From Pelomonas sp937871895 (GTDB lineage: Bacteria; Pseudomonadota; Gammaproteobacteria; Burkholderiales; Burkholderiaceae_C): a stretch of 64,000 bases of DNA. Every line of letters starts with the position of its first letter. The first letter of the stretch is position 1. Position numbers and translations under genes: made by a program. The notes under the pieces are model-generated. The model was not told where the DNA came from and ran no database searches. It saw only the letters and a list, made by a program, of their open reading frames with translations. The stretch is from NCBI RefSeq assembly GCF_046348265.1, contig NZ_JAXMEO010000011.1; one strand, written 5' to 3'. This document shows positions 26,412-36,530 of this stretch, in pieces.

Positions 26412-27338
26412 ATGTCCTCTCCCTCATCGCACGATGACCTCACTGCCGTCCGCATGCGCACGCTGCTGCTGCGTGCGCCGTTGGCCGTGGCTTTTGTCGT
26501 CAATGACAGCTTCGCCGTCGTCAGCGAGCACTTCAGCCATCTGTTCGGCCATGGCGACGATGCCGACCTGACCGGCGGCTCCATTCGCCAGGTCTTGACC
26601 AACGACACCGCCCACGCTTCGCTGCGCGAAAAGGCGCACGCCGCCGCGCTGGCGGGCCGCCCCTTCGATGAAGAGGTGGAGTGTGCGCGCCGTGACGGCA
26701 GCCGCTTCTGGGCACGCCTGCAGGTCACGCCACTGCACTGGGAGGCGCCCGAGGGCGAGGCCATGTGGGTCGTCGAGGACGTCACGGCTGCGCGGGCCCA
26801 GCGCCTCCAGCCCACCTGGACGGCCAAGCACGACAGCCTGACCGAACTGGTCAACCGCCGCGAGTTCGAGCGGCGCCTGAGCGAGCACGTCGGTAGCCGG
26901 CGTGGCGAGCCAGTGTCCGTGCTGGCGGTGGACGTGGACAACTTCTCGGAAGTTGTCAAAGGCATGGGCGCCGAGGTCGGCGACCATTTCCTCTATGGCC
27001 TGGGGCAACTGCTGCAGGCCAAGGTGCGGGCGTCCGACCTCGTCGCCCGGCTGGAGGAAGACCATTTCGCCGTGCTGCTGCCCGATTGCGACTCGCACTA
27101 CGCTGAGATCGTGGCCGAGAAGGTGCGGTCCGCCATTGCGGGCTACCGCCTGCATTGGGGCCTGCACCGGGCCCGCGTCAAGGCCAGCATCGGCGTCGTG
27201 CAGGTGCAGCCCACGCTCGACACGCCAGAGGGCGTGATCGGTGCCGCCACCATGGCCTGTGCCGAGGCCAAGGCCGCCGGTGGCGACAGCGTGCGGGTCT
27301 TTGTGTCGAGCGGCGCGTTCGATCAATTGGCCGGCTGA
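26412..27338 (+). CDS. PAS-GGDEF protein with degenerate GGDEF motif
   Basis: 308 residues, no membrane segment. The N-terminal 130 residues resemble a PAS sensor (RAPLAVAFVVNDSFAVVSEHF, then a PAC-like ending VVEDVTAARAQR). The C-terminal part is a GGDEF fold (HDSLTELVNRREFERRL, VLAVDVDNFSEVVKGMGAEVGD). The signature is replaced: residues 213-219 read RLEEDHF where RxGGDEF is expected, so diguanylate cyclase activity is very unlikely although the metal-site Asp in VDVDNF remains. Probably a non-catalytic receptor or scaffold. It stands alone between the decarboxylase and a small flagellar-like gene. Confidence 0.88.
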   Translation: MSSPSSHDDLTAVRMRTLLLRAPLAVAFVVNDSFAVVSEHFSHLFGHGDDADLTGGSIRQVLTNDTAHASLREKAHAAALAGRPFDEEVECARRDGSRFWARLQVTPLHWEAPEGEAMWVVEDVTAARAQRLQPTWTAKHDSLTELVNRREFERRLSEHVGSRRGEPVSVLAVDVDNFSEVVKGMGAEVGDHFLYGLGQLLQAKVRASDLVARLEEDHFAVLLPDCDSHYAEIVAEKVRSAIAGYRLHWGLHRARVKASIGVVQVQPTLDTPEGVIGAATMACAEAKAAGGDSVRVFVSSGAFDQLAG

Positions 27339-27459
27339 AGGCCCGCCAACCCGGCGCCCCGGCCCAAACTGCGCCGGAATTGGCGCTTTTCCCGGCCCTT
27401 TCTCCGGCGTTTACAAGATCGCGCTGGTGTTATGGAGGGCAGCGGCAGACAATTGGGCC

Positions 27460-27732
27460 ATGAACGTCGCCCTGTCCACCGCGCTGTCCGGCATCTCCGC
27501 CGCGAATGAGCGCCTGCGCGCCGCCGCCTCGAACATCGCGAACCTGGCGGCTTCCAGCCAGACGCGCAGCAGCGCCGAGCCGACCAATGTGGACAAGCGG
27601 CCCGAGGTCGAGGTCAACCCAGCCAACGAGATCGTGGAGCAGCAATCGGCGTCCTACGCCTACGTGGCCAACCTCAAGGTGCTGACGACGCAACTCAACA
27701 CGACGGGCGCGTTGCTGGACATCAAGACCTGA
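27460..27732 (+). CDS. Miniature flagellar basal-body rod-like protein
   Basis: 90 residues. The N-terminus MNVALSTALSGISAANERLRAAASNIANLA matches the Flg_bb_rod signature (AxxGxxAxxxRLxxxxxNIAN), and the C-terminus EIVEQQSASYAYVANLKVLTTQLNTTGALLDIKT matches the paired C-terminal helix of FlgB/FlgC/FlgG proteins. The central domain is almost absent: FlgC is normally about 135 residues. No other flagellar gene is in the window. It could be a degenerate FlgC copy or a functional minimal rod or axial subunit. Both end motifs are intact, which argues against simple decay. A terminator follows. Confidence 0.75.
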   Translation: MNVALSTALSGISAANERLRAAASNIANLAASSQTRSSAEPTNVDKRPEVEVNPANEIVEQQSASYAYVANLKVLTTQLNTTGALLDIKT

Positions 27733-27759
27733 GCCGGCGCTTCGCCTCTGGCACAACAA

Positions 27760-27786
27760 ACGGCCGACTCGATGTCGGCCGTTTTG
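27760..27786. terminator. Bidirectional terminator between the rod-like gene and the TonB receptor
   Basis: 9-bp stem ACGGCCGAC/GTCGGCCGT with loop TCGAT. Plus-strand tail TTTTGCTTG, minus-strand tail TTTGTTGTG. It serves convergent genes on both sides. Confidence 0.88.
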
Positions 27787-27793
27787 CTTGGGG

Positions 27794-30496
27794 TCAGCGG
27801 AAGGTGTAGCGCAGGCTGGCGTAGCCGTAGCGGCCGCGGGTGTCGGTGTAGCTGGGGTCGTAACCGGACAGGAAGAAGTAGGCCTGCTGCGAGAACGGCG
27901 GCGACTTGTCGAGCAGGTTTTGCACACCCACGCGCAAAGACAGCGACTTGGTCGCCTCCCATCCGGCGGACAGGTTCCACAGCGAGTAGGCCTCGACGTT
28001 GCGGTTGGCCTTGCCAACCACCTCCTGGTCCCGGTAGCCCGAGAGGTAGCTGTTGGACAGCGTGGCCGAGAAGGGCCCTTGTTCCCAGTCCACGCTCACG
28101 GTATGGCGCCAGCGTTGCACCACGCCGTCGTTGAGGAAGCGGCCGAGGTTGCTGACGAAGGGGTCGCCATCGCCGGTCTGCTGCTGCGAGCGCAGGGTCA
28201 GGGTGCCGTTCAGGCGCAGGCCCAGGCTGCCCAGGGCGGTTCGCATCGGCGACACGGACACACCCACATCCAGCCCCGAGATGCGCTGCTTGCCGCGGTT
28301 GCGCTTGATGAGGTCGATGTGATCGATGGCCTGGTCTTCGTCACGGATCACGAGACCGCTGTACTTGGTCACATCGGACAGGATGACGTCAACACCCAGC
28401 GTGCTGATGAGGTTGGACTTCTCGATGTTCCAGTAGTCGAGGTTCAAGGTCATGCCGCGATGCGGTTCGAACACGGCGCCCAGCGAGAACTGGCGCGACT
28501 TCTCGGGCTTGAGCTTGTCGTAGCTGTAGTTGTAGGTGGTCCAGGTGTCGGAGCAGTCGGTCACGGTGTTCTCGGGGTCGAGGCCCATGCAGACCGGGTC
28601 CACCAGCGTCGCGGCGGTGCCGGTGCTGACGGGGCGGTACAGGTCCGACAGGCTCGGCGCCCGGAAGCCTCGGCCCGCCGACGCGCGCAGCAAGAGCATG
28701 CTGCTGGGCTGGTAACGCAGGCCGAGCTTGGGGCTGAAGGCGCCGCCGCTGACCGTGTAGTGCTCGTAGCGCATCGCGGCCTGCAGCTCCAACTGCTTGG
28801 TGAGCGGGGCGCTGATCTCGGCAAAGACCGCGTTCACGCGGCGCGATCGTGTAAATGCGGCGTCCGGCCCTTGCGAGGTCTCGCCCAGGATCAGGTCCTG
28901 CGCCAGGGCGTCGGACTGGCGGTAGACCTGCTTCTCGCGGCGTGACTCGCCGCCCAGGGCCAGCGCCAGGTCGCCGCCGTCCAGGCGTGCGAGGCTGCGG
29001 GACGCCTTGAAGTCCACGCTGTCGGTCGTGCCGTTTGCGGCACGCACTTCGCCGCGGATCTGTGCCTGTTCGTACAAGGCCAGGCCCGCGCTGCCAGAGC
29101 GCTCGAAGGGCGAGATCGTCCCATCCGCGAAGCCGCTACGGATCAAGGCCTCGTTCAGGTAGCCTTGGTGGTCGCGGTCGGACACGTTGCTGGCGCTGTG
29201 GTTGTAGGCGAACTCATAGTCCCAGGTGCCGCTCGTGCCGGTCAGGCCAACCACGGTGCGCTGCGTGGCCGAGATCAGCTCGCTGGTGCGCAAGCCTGCT
29301 TCCATCAGCCGCGTGCGGACGGTGATCACGCGGTCCTCGTCGTCGGCATCGAGGCTGTTGAGCGAACTTGTCTTGAAGTAGGGCAGACGGCTCACGTCGA
29401 TGTCGGCGTCCACCCGGTTTGGCGTGCCCGAATACAGCGTGCGGGCGCGGGCGCTGGACAGCTCCACGAACAGCTGATGATCCCGGCCCAGCGCCACGAC
29501 GCCCCTGCCGAAGAAGCTGCTCTTGCGTGACTTGGGGTAGAGCTCGATGTCCCGCATGTAGTCGAAGGTGCAGCCCTCCTCGCCGCCGATGCCGTCGGGC
29601 AGGTAGAGGCTGGCGGGTGGGTTGCAGCCTGAGCCGGCGCTGGGGTTGATGCGCCGGGTGCTGATCACATCCTTGCCGTTGGCCTTGAATCCCTCGGCCT
29701 CCAGGATGTTGAACTGCGAACGTGCCAGCAGCACATTGCCCGGGAAGCTGGCACTGGACAACAGGTCCGGCAGGCGGCCGGGGATGTCCAGCGCGGTGAT
29801 GAACTTGCGCTGGGACGCGTTGAGCGGCTTGGTGGTCTGCAGGTCGAGCACGGCCATCAGGTTGAAGCCTTGCGTAGCCAGGTCGCCCAGGCCGCCGGAC
29901 AGCGTCGCCGCGCGCTTGCCTCCCCCGCCTTCCCGTGTGGCGCCGGCCAGCACGCTGGCTTCAGCGCCACGGAAGTCCTTGCGGGTGATGAAGTTGATGA
30001 CGCCACCGATGGCGTCCGAGCCATAGAGCGCGGAGGCGCCGTCCAGCAGCACTTCCACGCGCTGGATGGCAGCGGCCGGGATGCTGTTGAGATCGACCCC
30101 GGCGGCATCGCCGGGTGACGCAAAGTTGGCCATGCGACGGCCATTCAGCAACACCAAGGTGGACGAGACGCCCAGCCCGCGCAGATTGGCTGCGTTGAAG
30201 CCCATCTGGTCGCGGAAGCCGCCGTAGCCGATGCTGCCGCCGTCTGTCAGGTTGTTGGCTGCGGCGCTGATGCGGGCCACCAGTTCGGCCGCCGTGGTGA
30301 CGCCGGCCTTGGTGATCTCCTCACGTCCGATGACCTGGACGGGCAGTGCGGTTTCCCCAGCGAGTCGCTTGATGGCGGTGCCGGTGACTTCGACCCGGTC
30401 CAGCTTCTCCTGCGCTGCGGCCGGATTGCAGAGCGTGGCGAGCGCGCCAACTGCGGCAAGCGCGGCAAAAGCGGTGGGGCGCAGTGTCATGGGCAT
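27794..30496 (-). CDS. TonB-dependent outer-membrane receptor
   Basis: 900 residues. Signal peptide ending in NPAAAQ, then a TonB-box/plug region (RVEVTGTAIKRLAGETALPVQVIGREEI, NLRGLGVSSTLVLLNGRRM, VEVLLDGASALYGSDAIGGVINFITRKD) and a 22-strand-type barrel ending YASLRYTFR. It imports a bulky ligand across the outer membrane using TonB energy. The ATG at 30496 starts the signal peptide; the open frame continues far upstream only because of high GC. It is divergent from two exported cyanophycinases across 180 bases, suggesting uptake of peptides they release. No Fur-type box or siderophore gene is visible. Confidence 0.92.
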   Translation of the reverse strand: MPMTLRPTAFAALAAVGALATLCNPAAAQEKLDRVEVTGTAIKRLAGETALPVQVIGREEITKAGVTTAAELVARISAAANNLTDGGSIGYGGFRDQMGFNAANLRGLGVSSTLVLLNGRRMANFASPGDAAGVDLNSIPAAAIQRVEVLLDGASALYGSDAIGGVINFITRKDFRGAEASVLAGATREGGGGKRAATLSGGLGDLATQGFNLMAVLDLQTTKPLNASQRKFITALDIPGRLPDLLSSASFPGNVLLARSQFNILEAEGFKANGKDVISTRRINPSAGSGCNPPASLYLPDGIGGEEGCTFDYMRDIELYPKSRKSSFFGRGVVALGRDHQLFVELSSARARTLYSGTPNRVDADIDVSRLPYFKTSSLNSLDADDEDRVITVRTRLMEAGLRTSELISATQRTVVGLTGTSGTWDYEFAYNHSASNVSDRDHQGYLNEALIRSGFADGTISPFERSGSAGLALYEQAQIRGEVRAANGTTDSVDFKASRSLARLDGGDLALALGGESRREKQVYRQSDALAQDLILGETSQGPDAAFTRSRRVNAVFAEISAPLTKQLELQAAMRYEHYTVSGGAFSPKLGLRYQPSSMLLLRASAGRGFRAPSLSDLYRPVSTGTAATLVDPVCMGLDPENTVTDCSDTWTTYNYSYDKLKPEKSRQFSLGAVFEPHRGMTLNLDYWNIEKSNLISTLGVDVILSDVTKYSGLVIRDEDQAIDHIDLIKRNRGKQRISGLDVGVSVSPMRTALGSLGLRLNGTLTLRSQQQTGDGDPFVSNLGRFLNDGVVQRWRHTVSVDWEQGPFSATLSNSYLSGYRDQEVVGKANRNVEAYSLWNLSAGWEATKSLSLRVGVQNLLDKSPPFSQQAYFFLSGYDPSYTDTRGRYGYASLRYTFR

Positions 30497-30676
30497 GATG
30501 CAGACTCGAAAACAGTGGGGACGGCGGAGTCTAGAGACACCCAGGCGCCAGCGAGCGGCCTCGTTAGGGGGCAGTCGCGCCGTCGCCACGCTGGTGAGCA
30601 TGGCCGGCCTCCGTATGAGGGCAAGGCGGCCTCGCCGCTCTGCCATGATCCAGATCCGGTTTGCGTTGAGAAGGCC

Positions 30677-32122
30677 ATGAACTTGCGATTCCGAAAGCTC
30701 ACCCTGCGGGCGCTGCTGTCCGCCTGTATCCTGCTGCTTGCTCTGCCGCTGGCTTGGGCTGCCAGCCCGGCCCCGGCGCCTGCCCGCCCCGCCAGCGCCG
30801 CAGCCGCCCACGCAGCCGCCGCCAAGCCGGCTGCCAAGCCTGCGGCCGGTGCGCCCCAGGCGGCGTCGGCGCCCGCCGCTAGCGTCTCGGCAGCCCCAAA
30901 GCCATCCGAGCCCGAGCCCGTGGTGCGCGGCTATGCCGTACCCATCGGCGGCGCGCTCAAGGCCGACAACGAAGAGGTCTGGCAGCGCCTGGTGCAATTG
31001 GCCGGCGGCAAGGGCGCGCGCTTTGTGGTCTTTGGCACCGCCAGCGAGGACCCCGAGGCCAGTGCCAAGCAGGTGGTGGACCAGCTCCAGCGGCGCGGCG
31101 CCCTGGCGGAGGCCCTGCCGGTGGCCCCCAAGTTCTCGTGGGTGGACCTGAACAAGGTCGTGCGCGACCAGGCCTTGATCGCCAAGGTCAAGGCGGCGCG
31201 TGGCGTCTTCTTCACGGGCGGCTTGCAGGAGCGCATCGTCGATGTGCTGCTGCCCAACGGCCAGACGACGCCCATGCTCGACGCCATCTGGGACGTCTAC
31301 CGCCGGGGCGGCGTGGTGGCCGGCACCTCGGCCGGCGCGGCCATCATGAGCACGGTGATGTTCCGTGATGCTCCGAGCGTGATCAACATCCTGAAGGGCC
31401 GCTTTGCCGAGGGCAAGCAGATCGACCGGGGTCTGGGCTTTGTGGGGCCGAGCCTGTTCGTTGACCAGCACTTTCTCAAGCGGGGCCGCTTTGGTCGCAT
31501 GATCCCGCTGATGATGTCCAAGGGCTACCAGATCGGCCTGGGCGTGGACGAAAACACGGCTGCGGTGATCCGGGGCGACGAGGTCGAGATCATTGGCGAC
31601 CGGGGCGCCCTGGTGGTGGACCTCAGCGCCGCCACCAACAAGCCTGAGCTGGGCGCTTTCAACGTCACTGGCGCGCGTCTGTCCTACTTGGAGCATGGCG
31701 ACCGTTACCACCTGCGTGCCCGCAGCGTCACGCCCGCGCCCTTCAAGCTGCGGGGCGACCTGCATGACCATGAGTCGCCGAGCTTCCGGCCTTACTACAC
31801 CGACGAGGTCTTCCACCTCGACATGCTGGGCGACTCAACCATCTCCAACGCCATGAGCCGCTTGATCGACAGCAGCCGGACCGAGGTGCAGGGCCTGGCC
31901 TTCGACGTTGTGCCCCGGGCCGGCGATCCGTTGGCCGAGCTGGGCTTCCTGTTCCGTCTCTACAAGGGCTCCGACAGCCTGGGCTGGAGCACCGAGGAGT
32001 TTGGGGGCGAGCAGTACACGGTCACCAATCTCTACCTGGACATCTCGCCCGTGCGCCTGCCCAGGCCGCTGTACGGCCAATGGCCGGTGCCGGCCGCCTC
32101 TGCGTCCGGAGTACAGCCATGA
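30677..32122 (+). CDS. Exported cyanophycinase-family peptidase, copy 1
   Basis: 481 residues. Signal peptide (LLSACILLLALPLAWA), then an Ala/Pro-rich linker (about residues 29-80), then a peptidase S51 domain. Catalytic Ser218 is in VVAGTSAGAAIMS; Gln184 (GGLQERIV) and the DQH-x3-RGRxGR motif starting at Asp263 match the substrate-binding residues of Synechocystis cyanophycinase. Cyanophycinase cuts the Asp-Arg polymer cyanophycin to beta-Asp-Arg dipeptides; exported forms such as CphE act on external polymer. A C-terminal extension of about 120 residues (LGFLFRLYKGSDSLGWS) is shared with the next gene. Stop overlaps the next start (ATGA). Confidence 0.88.
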   Translation: MNLRFRKLTLRALLSACILLLALPLAWAASPAPAPARPASAAAAHAAAAKPAAKPAAGAPQAASAPAASVSAAPKPSEPEPVVRGYAVPIGGALKADNEEVWQRLVQLAGGKGARFVVFGTASEDPEASAKQVVDQLQRRGALAEALPVAPKFSWVDLNKVVRDQALIAKVKAARGVFFTGGLQERIVDVLLPNGQTTPMLDAIWDVYRRGGVVAGTSAGAAIMSTVMFRDAPSVINILKGRFAEGKQIDRGLGFVGPSLFVDQHFLKRGRFGRMIPLMMSKGYQIGLGVDENTAAVIRGDEVEIIGDRGALVVDLSAATNKPELGAFNVTGARLSYLEHGDRYHLRARSVTPAPFKLRGDLHDHESPSFRPYYTDEVFHLDMLGDSTISNAMSRLIDSSRTEVQGLAFDVVPRAGDPLAELGFLFRLYKGSDSLGWSTEEFGGEQYTVTNLYLDISPVRLPRPLYGQWPVPAASASGVQP

Positions 32123-33411
32123 GGCTGGCTGGCGCCCTGCGAGCGTTGCTGGGGCTTGCGGGGGTTCTCGCCACCGGGGTGGCTGCGGGTCAGACGGCCA
32201 TTGCCATCGGCGGTGCCTTGCGGCTCGACAACGACGAGGTCTGGCAGCGCATCGTCGACGAAGCAGGCGGCCCCGGCGCCCACATCGCCGTGTTTGCCAC
32301 TGCCGCCGGCAACCCGGAGCGCAGTGCCGCCTACATCGCCGCCGCGTTGGCTCGCCGCGGGGCCGTGGCCGACGTCATCCCCGTCGCGCCCAAGTTGCCC
32401 AACTCGGACCCGGCAGCGCGCGTCAGTGACCCCGCGCTGATCGACACGGTGCGCCGCGCGCGCGGTGTTTTCTTCTCGGGTGGTTCGCAGGAATACATCG
32501 TCGACACCCTGATGCCCGGCGGTCAGGAGACGCCCCTGCTGCGCGCGGTGCGCGAGGTGTTTGCCAAGGGCGGTGTGGTGGCCGGCACGTCGGCCGGCGC
32601 GGCGATCATGAGCCGCAGCATGTTCCGTGATGCGCCGGACAACCACATGATCCTCAAAGGCCTCTGGCGCGAGGGCAAGGAGTTCGACCGGGGCCTCGGC
32701 TTTGTGCCGCCGCAGCTGTTTGTGGACCAGCATTTCCTCAAGCGCGGCCGCATCGGGCGCATCCTCCCGGCGATGCGGGCCCTGGGCTACCCGCTGGGCC
32801 TTGGCGTGGAAGAGAACTCGGCCATCGTCGTCAAGGGTGACCAGGTGGAGGCGATCGGCGGCAAGGGCGCGGTGCTGGTGGACTTGCGTGAGGCCCGCTC
32901 GGACGCGCGGCTGCCCGCCTTCAATTTGCAGGGCGTCCGCCTCAGCTACCTGGACCACGGCGACCGGCTCGACCTTGGCACCGGCGCCATCACGCCGTCC
33001 GCACGCAAGCTGGCTGAGCCGCGCATCGACCCTGCGGCGCCGGACTTCAAGCCCTACTACCGCAACGAGCCCTACTACCTCGACATGCTCGGCGACCAGA
33101 CCTTGCTGAATGTGATGGCGCGCCTGATCGAAAGCGCGGCGCCCGAGCTGCGCGGCCTGGCCTTCCGTGCCCGCCCACGCGCCGAGGATCCTGCGCCCAG
33201 CCTCGGCTTCGAGTTCAGGCTCTACAAAGGCCCGGGCACCGTCGGCTGGTACTACGGCGGCCAAGGCAGCGAGGAATACACCGTGCTCAATGTGCGGCTC
33301 GACGTGCTGCCCGTGCGGGTGGCCTCACCACTCTTCACGCCGCTGGAGCCAGGGACAGACCAAGGCGTGACCGCCACCAAACCGCCCGAGGCGGCCACCA
33401 ACACGCGATGA
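32119..33411 (+). CDS. Exported cyanophycinase-family peptidase, copy 2
   Basis: 430 residues, a tandem paralogue of the preceding gene but without its Ala/Pro linker. A signal peptide (LLGLAGVLATGVAAG) runs straight into the S51 domain (AIAIGGALRLDNDEVWQR). Catalytic Ser158 is in GVVAGTSAGAAIMS; Gln124 (GGSQEYIV) and DQHFLKRGRIGR are conserved, so both copies look active. It shares the C-terminal extension with GFEFRLYKGPGTVGWYYGG. Start overlaps copy 1 and stop overlaps the YbaK-like gene, giving a coupled four-gene unit. Divergence between copies suggests different substrates or localisation. Confidence 0.88.
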   Translation: MRLAGALRALLGLAGVLATGVAAGQTAIAIGGALRLDNDEVWQRIVDEAGGPGAHIAVFATAAGNPERSAAYIAAALARRGAVADVIPVAPKLPNSDPAARVSDPALIDTVRRARGVFFSGGSQEYIVDTLMPGGQETPLLRAVREVFAKGGVVAGTSAGAAIMSRSMFRDAPDNHMILKGLWREGKEFDRGLGFVPPQLFVDQHFLKRGRIGRILPAMRALGYPLGLGVEENSAIVVKGDQVEAIGGKGAVLVDLREARSDARLPAFNLQGVRLSYLDHGDRLDLGTGAITPSARKLAEPRIDPAAPDFKPYYRNEPYYLDMLGDQTLLNVMARLIESAAPELRGLAFRARPRAEDPAPSLGFEFRLYKGPGTVGWYYGGQGSEEYTVLNVRLDVLPVRVASPLFTPLEPGTDQGVTATKPPEAATNTR

Positions 33412-33947
33412 ACGACGCATCACCCAACGTGGTACCCAAGCCTGTGCCCGACGCCGTACCCAGTTCCGAAGGCTTTGCTCGCGTCACCGCGGCCTTGCAG
33501 GCGCTGGCGCACTCCGAGCCGCCGCGCTGGCTCACGGCCTCAGCCCGCACGGCGCAGGAGGCCGCCGACGCCTTGGGGGTCGAACTGGGGCAGATCGCCA
33601 AGTCGGTGGTGTTTCGCTCCAAGGCTGACGACAGCGCCATCCTCGTCATCGCACCCGGCGACCGACGCATCCACGAGCCCAGCCTCAAGCAACTGACGGG
33701 TCCGCTGGCGCGTGCCGACGCCGACTTCGTCAAGGCCCGCACCGGCTTTTCCATCGGCGGCGTCTCGCCGCTCGGCTTTGCGCCCGCCGCAGGGTTGCCC
33801 GAGCCACGCCTGTACCTGGACCGTGGGCTGTTTCGCTTTGCCCTGGTCTGGGCCGCTGCCGGCCACCCCAATGGTGTATTCCCGGTGCGGCCGGACGACC
33901 TCGCGCGCCTGACCCAAGCGCCCATCGTCGAGGTCTGCCCGCCGTGA
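33408..33947 (+). CDS. YbaK/EbsC-family aminoacyl-tRNA deacylase
   Basis: 179 residues, single YbaK domain (ARTAQEAADALGVELGQIAKSVVFRSKADDSAILVIAPGDRRI, then FSIGGVSPLGF). The conserved Lys in IAKSVVF and the GGVSPLG loop are the family's substrate-site features. Such proteins hydrolyse mischarged tRNA (Cys- or Ala-tRNA-Pro in characterised members). Overlaps the upstream cyanophycinase stop (ATGA) and the downstream DUF1289 start (GTGA). Its link to the peptidases is positional only. Confidence 0.9.
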   Translation: MNDASPNVVPKPVPDAVPSSEGFARVTAALQALAHSEPPRWLTASARTAQEAADALGVELGQIAKSVVFRSKADDSAILVIAPGDRRIHEPSLKQLTGPLARADADFVKARTGFSIGGVSPLGFAPAAGLPEPRLYLDRGLFRFALVWAAAGHPNGVFPVRPDDLARLTQAPIVEVCPP

Positions 33948-34174
33948 GCTCGCCCGTGCTGCTGTCGCCCTGCACGCGGGTGTGCCGGATGGATGAGCGG
34001 CTGGGCTGGTGCCGTGGCTGCGCCCGCAGCCTGGAAGAAATCGCCCGCTGGCGCGATGCCGACGATGCCGACAAGCAGCACATCCTGAAGGGCTTGCCGC
34101 CACGCCGCGCGCAATTGCAGCGCGAGGGGCGCTGGCTGGAGCCAGATGCCGGGGCCGCCGAACCTCTCTGCTAG
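33944..34174 (+). CDS. DUF1289 small cysteine-containing protein
   Basis: 76 residues. The motif SPCTRVCRMDERLGWCRGCARSLEEIARW contains the four conserved Cys of DUF1289 (C-x3-C then C-x2-C), which suggests a small metal or Fe-S site. The function of the family is unknown. The GTG start overlaps the upstream stop as GTGA. Ends the cyanophycinase operon; 250 bases without a gene follow, containing the promoter region of the transporter but no obvious terminator. Confidence 0.85.
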   Translation: MSSPVLLSPCTRVCRMDERLGWCRGCARSLEEIARWRDADDADKQHILKGLPPRRAQLQREGRWLEPDAGAAEPLC

Positions 34175-34424
34175 CTGCGCTCGGCGGGCAAGTGCATAGC
34201 CTCGGGGCCAGACCTTGCCAAACCTGACAAAGGCTCATCGCTGCGGCTGAGGACTTTCCCTTGAGCCCCCATCGGCTCTCGCAATGAGAAACGTCCACTG
34301 CGGGTTCGTGCTGAATTTGTCAGTTTGGGTTCAGTCAGCTGTCAGAAGCCGGTCAGAGCGACTGTGAATAGTGCACACGAGAGCGGCCCGGGGATGGGTG
34401 GCTCGACAACTCATGGAGACATCT

Positions 34425-36107
<1,683 letters not shown>

Positions 36108-36159
36108 GCGGCGCGTGACCCACAAGCCCGTGTCGGCCTGGCTGACCGGGCGCCTGAAG

Positions 36160-36184
36160 AGGCCGGCCTAGCGCCGGCCTTTTT
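36160..36184 (+). terminator. Intrinsic terminator of the MHS transporter
   Basis: Stem AGGCCGGC/GCCGGCCT, loop CTAGC, followed by TTTTT. Confidence 0.9.
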
Positions 36185-36294
36185 CATGCGTGCTTCCAAG
36201 CCGGCGCGGCAGCCTAGCTGGGCTTGCTTCAGGTGCACGTCAGTCTGGCTGGGCACACTGCGTGCCTTCGATTGACTCCTGCCCCCTCACGACC

Positions 36295-36495
36295 ATGTGG
36301 AAGCTCCTTGCCGCCTTCGCCGTCTTCGCCGCCCTGGCCATCTTCATGCTGATGAAAGGCGGGGCCAACGTCGACATGTCTGGCGAGAAGCACGATGTCA
36401 CCGCCCCGGCGCACGAGGCGGCCAGCACCCCCGCAGCGCCTGCCGCCTCGGCGGCTGAGGCTGCTGCCACGCCGGCTTCTGCGGCCTCGCAGTAA
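36295..36495 (+). CDS. Small single-pass membrane protein, hypothetical
   Basis: 66 residues. One N-terminal hydrophobic segment (LLAAFAVFAALAIFMLM) is followed by a short polar stretch (KGGANVDMSGEKHDV) and an Ala/Pro-rich tail, so the tail is probably periplasmic and unstructured. No recognised domain. The ATG at 36295 is the first that starts the hydrophobic segment cleanly. It is separated from the transporter by a terminator and converges on the histidine kinase. Confidence 0.5.
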   Translation: MWKLLAAFAVFAALAIFMLMKGGANVDMSGEKHDVTAPAHEAASTPAAPAASAAEAAATPASAASQ

Positions 36496-36506
36496 GCCGG
36501 TCAGTT

Positions 36507-36530
36507 TCAGACCGCCTCGGGGCGGTCTGA
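36507..36530. terminator. Stem-loop at the convergent 3' ends
   Basis: 10-bp perfect stem TCAGACCGCC/GGCGGTCTGA with loop TCGG, overlapping the stop codon of the kinase gene. No T-tract on either strand, so termination efficiency is doubtful. Confidence 0.5.

Noticed and set aside
30497..31816. Upstream extension of the TonB receptor frame to 1340 codons
   Set aside because: The region before 30496 is antisense to the first cyanophycinase and would put the signal peptide inside the protein.
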